Shown here piece by piece: positions 62,908 to 64,000 of a stretch of DNA of 64,000 nucleotides. Made by a program: the position numbers and the translations under genes. How positions within the stretch are numbered: the first letter of the stretch is position 1; each line of letters starts with the position of its first letter. Where the stretch lies: positions 2,904,392 through 2,968,391 of the forward strand of contig QVOM02000053.1 in NCBI GenBank assembly GCA_003586115.2, in the 5' to 3' direction. The stretch comes from Salvator merianae. Taxonomy: Eukaryota > Chordata > Lepidosauria > Squamata > Teiidae. The notes beneath the pieces are model-generated. The model saw only the letters and a list, made by a program, of their open reading frames with translations. It had not been told where the DNA came from and made no database searches.

Positions 62908-63310
62908 TTAGGCCACGGTCACACTTTAATGTTTTAGTCCACCCCTGAGTTGAACAGGGGGCTGAGCCGGTTTTGGCCTCCTCCAGTCTGGTCACGCCCA
63001 CCATGCCGCCACCGCAATCTGAGTCCTTGTGGCAAAAGTTAAGTTGAGGCAGGGCTGGTGGGGGGGCTCGGGAGGCATTGGGGTCAGGGGTCAGCAGGGG
63101 TCAGCAAGAGCATCAGGGATGGCGGGAGGTGGCCTACCTGGGTCTGTTTCTTGGTAAAACTGACTCAGCGCTGGGATTATCTGAATTTAGAATAATCCTA
63201 TTCTAAACAGGAAAGTCCTCGGAGAAGCCAGGAACGCAATTTAGTGTCTGGCTTCTGAGGATTTGAGCCAGCCTCTGTCTTTAAAAAAAATAGGTGTGAC
63301 CGCGGCCTTA
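62908..63310. mobile_element. Short DNA element with terminal inverted repeats, 3' of the RIPK2-like gene
   Basis: Left ttaggccacggtcacac and right gtgtgaccgcggcctta are near-perfect inverses. About 403 bases, G+C-rich inside, non-coding. It is reminiscent of the 'gtcacacct' ends of family B and may be related to it. Confidence 0.6.
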
Positions 63311-64000
63311 GATACATTCGCTGAATCACTTTGGCAGCAAAGTCCAGGCTGGCAGATGGGAATAAATATTGGAGTAGCCTGTCCTATATAGCTGGCACCA
63401 AAAGGATGGCTGTAACTTGCAACATCCTTCTGTTAGCTGACCGGATCCCGACTCCTTTTCTTTAGCTGGCTCTGTGGTTGGGAGGAAGGAGATGCATCAA
63501 TGCAACAGAATCCGCAGCTTAGCTGAAATGTGGCCGGCTGGTAGAACCCAGCCTTTTTCAAACAGGATCCCAGCACTTCAGCAGGATGGAAAACAAGTCT
63601 GAAAAAACAAGTCTAAAGTTTGAAGGTCATCTGAAAGTCACTTCCCATCCAGCGTCTCCTCTGCTCTGTTTTTAAGATACCTTCCTAAGGGAATATCTAT
63701 TCCAGTGTGCAAAAACAAAACAAAAACTACCAGGCATCCAGGAAACATTTCTGAGCTTCAGTCAAAAACACTCACACACTTTTTGATTTTCAAGGATATA
63801 GGTAGAAAACGATGCAGAAAGCGATTCTTACTTTTAGTGGGAAGGATTTCCTATGCATATGTGCACACCCACAATTTATGGGTAGAAAGAGCTTGGGAAC
63901 AATGCAGTGCTTTTGCTTTATAGCATTTAATATATTTAATATAGATGATTGGCCCTGAGACTCTCAGGGGCTTCCTGCACTGCCTCGCTGTGATCAGAGC
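63311..64000. other. Unassigned right edge
   Basis: Downstream of the RIPK2-like gene. AATAAA at 63361-63366 could end its transcript if exon 9 is terminal. No CARD or other domain was recognised. Confidence 0.4.

Noticed and set aside
63566..63629. Possible extra RIPK2-like exon after aaacag
   Set aside because: The phase would fit, but the donor (GTCATC) is poor and the peptide has no RIPK2 or CARD likeness.

Overview
This is vertebrate nuclear DNA: spliced genes with GT/AG introns, CpG islands, and dense decayed transposable elements. The repeats (L2/CR1-type LINE tails, tRNA-derived SINEs, a family carrying 'catctagtccagcatcctgt', many short palindromic elements) point to a non-mammalian amniote, most likely a squamate reptile. 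That is a judgement from repeat style and protein divergence, not a database result.

Three protein-coding genes can be supported, and I rebuilt two of them exon by exon. (1) An intact nine-exon cytochrome P450 family 2 gene lies on the + strand (26914-37133). It encodes about 487 aa with every P450 signature present. (2) A single-exon TMEM30B (CDC50B, P4-ATPase beta subunit) lies on the - strand (41266-42423) and starts inside a CpG island. It is convergent with the P450 gene, whose end is about 4.1 kb away. (3) A RIPK2-like gene lies on the + strand, with coding exons from 52858 to about 62842 and a probable TATA promoter and non-coding first exon near 48296-48473. Its kinase domain is complete in length, but the catalytic HxD aspartate is a cysteine, so it looks like a pseudokinase. 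It may also end without a CARD.

Layout: 1-4850 is gene-poor repeat DNA. 4850-6110 is a CpG island with a 133-base assembly gap between poly-C tracts and an orphan TATA/Maf-type promoter. 6110-26900 is about 21 kb of intergenic repeats with no gene I recognise. 26900-37600 is the P450 gene. 37600-40830 is repeats. 40830-42900 is TMEM30B and its island. 43000-48290 is intergenic. 48290-62850 is the RIPK2-like gene. 62908-63310 is a terminal-inverted-repeat element, and the rest is unassigned.

The genes do not look like a pathway. They are a microsomal monooxygenase, a lipid-flippase chaperone and an innate-immune-type kinase relative. The points of most interest are the RIPK2-like pseudokinase, the P450/TMEM30B/RIPK2-like neighbourhood, and several families of short palindromic elements that recur across the window.
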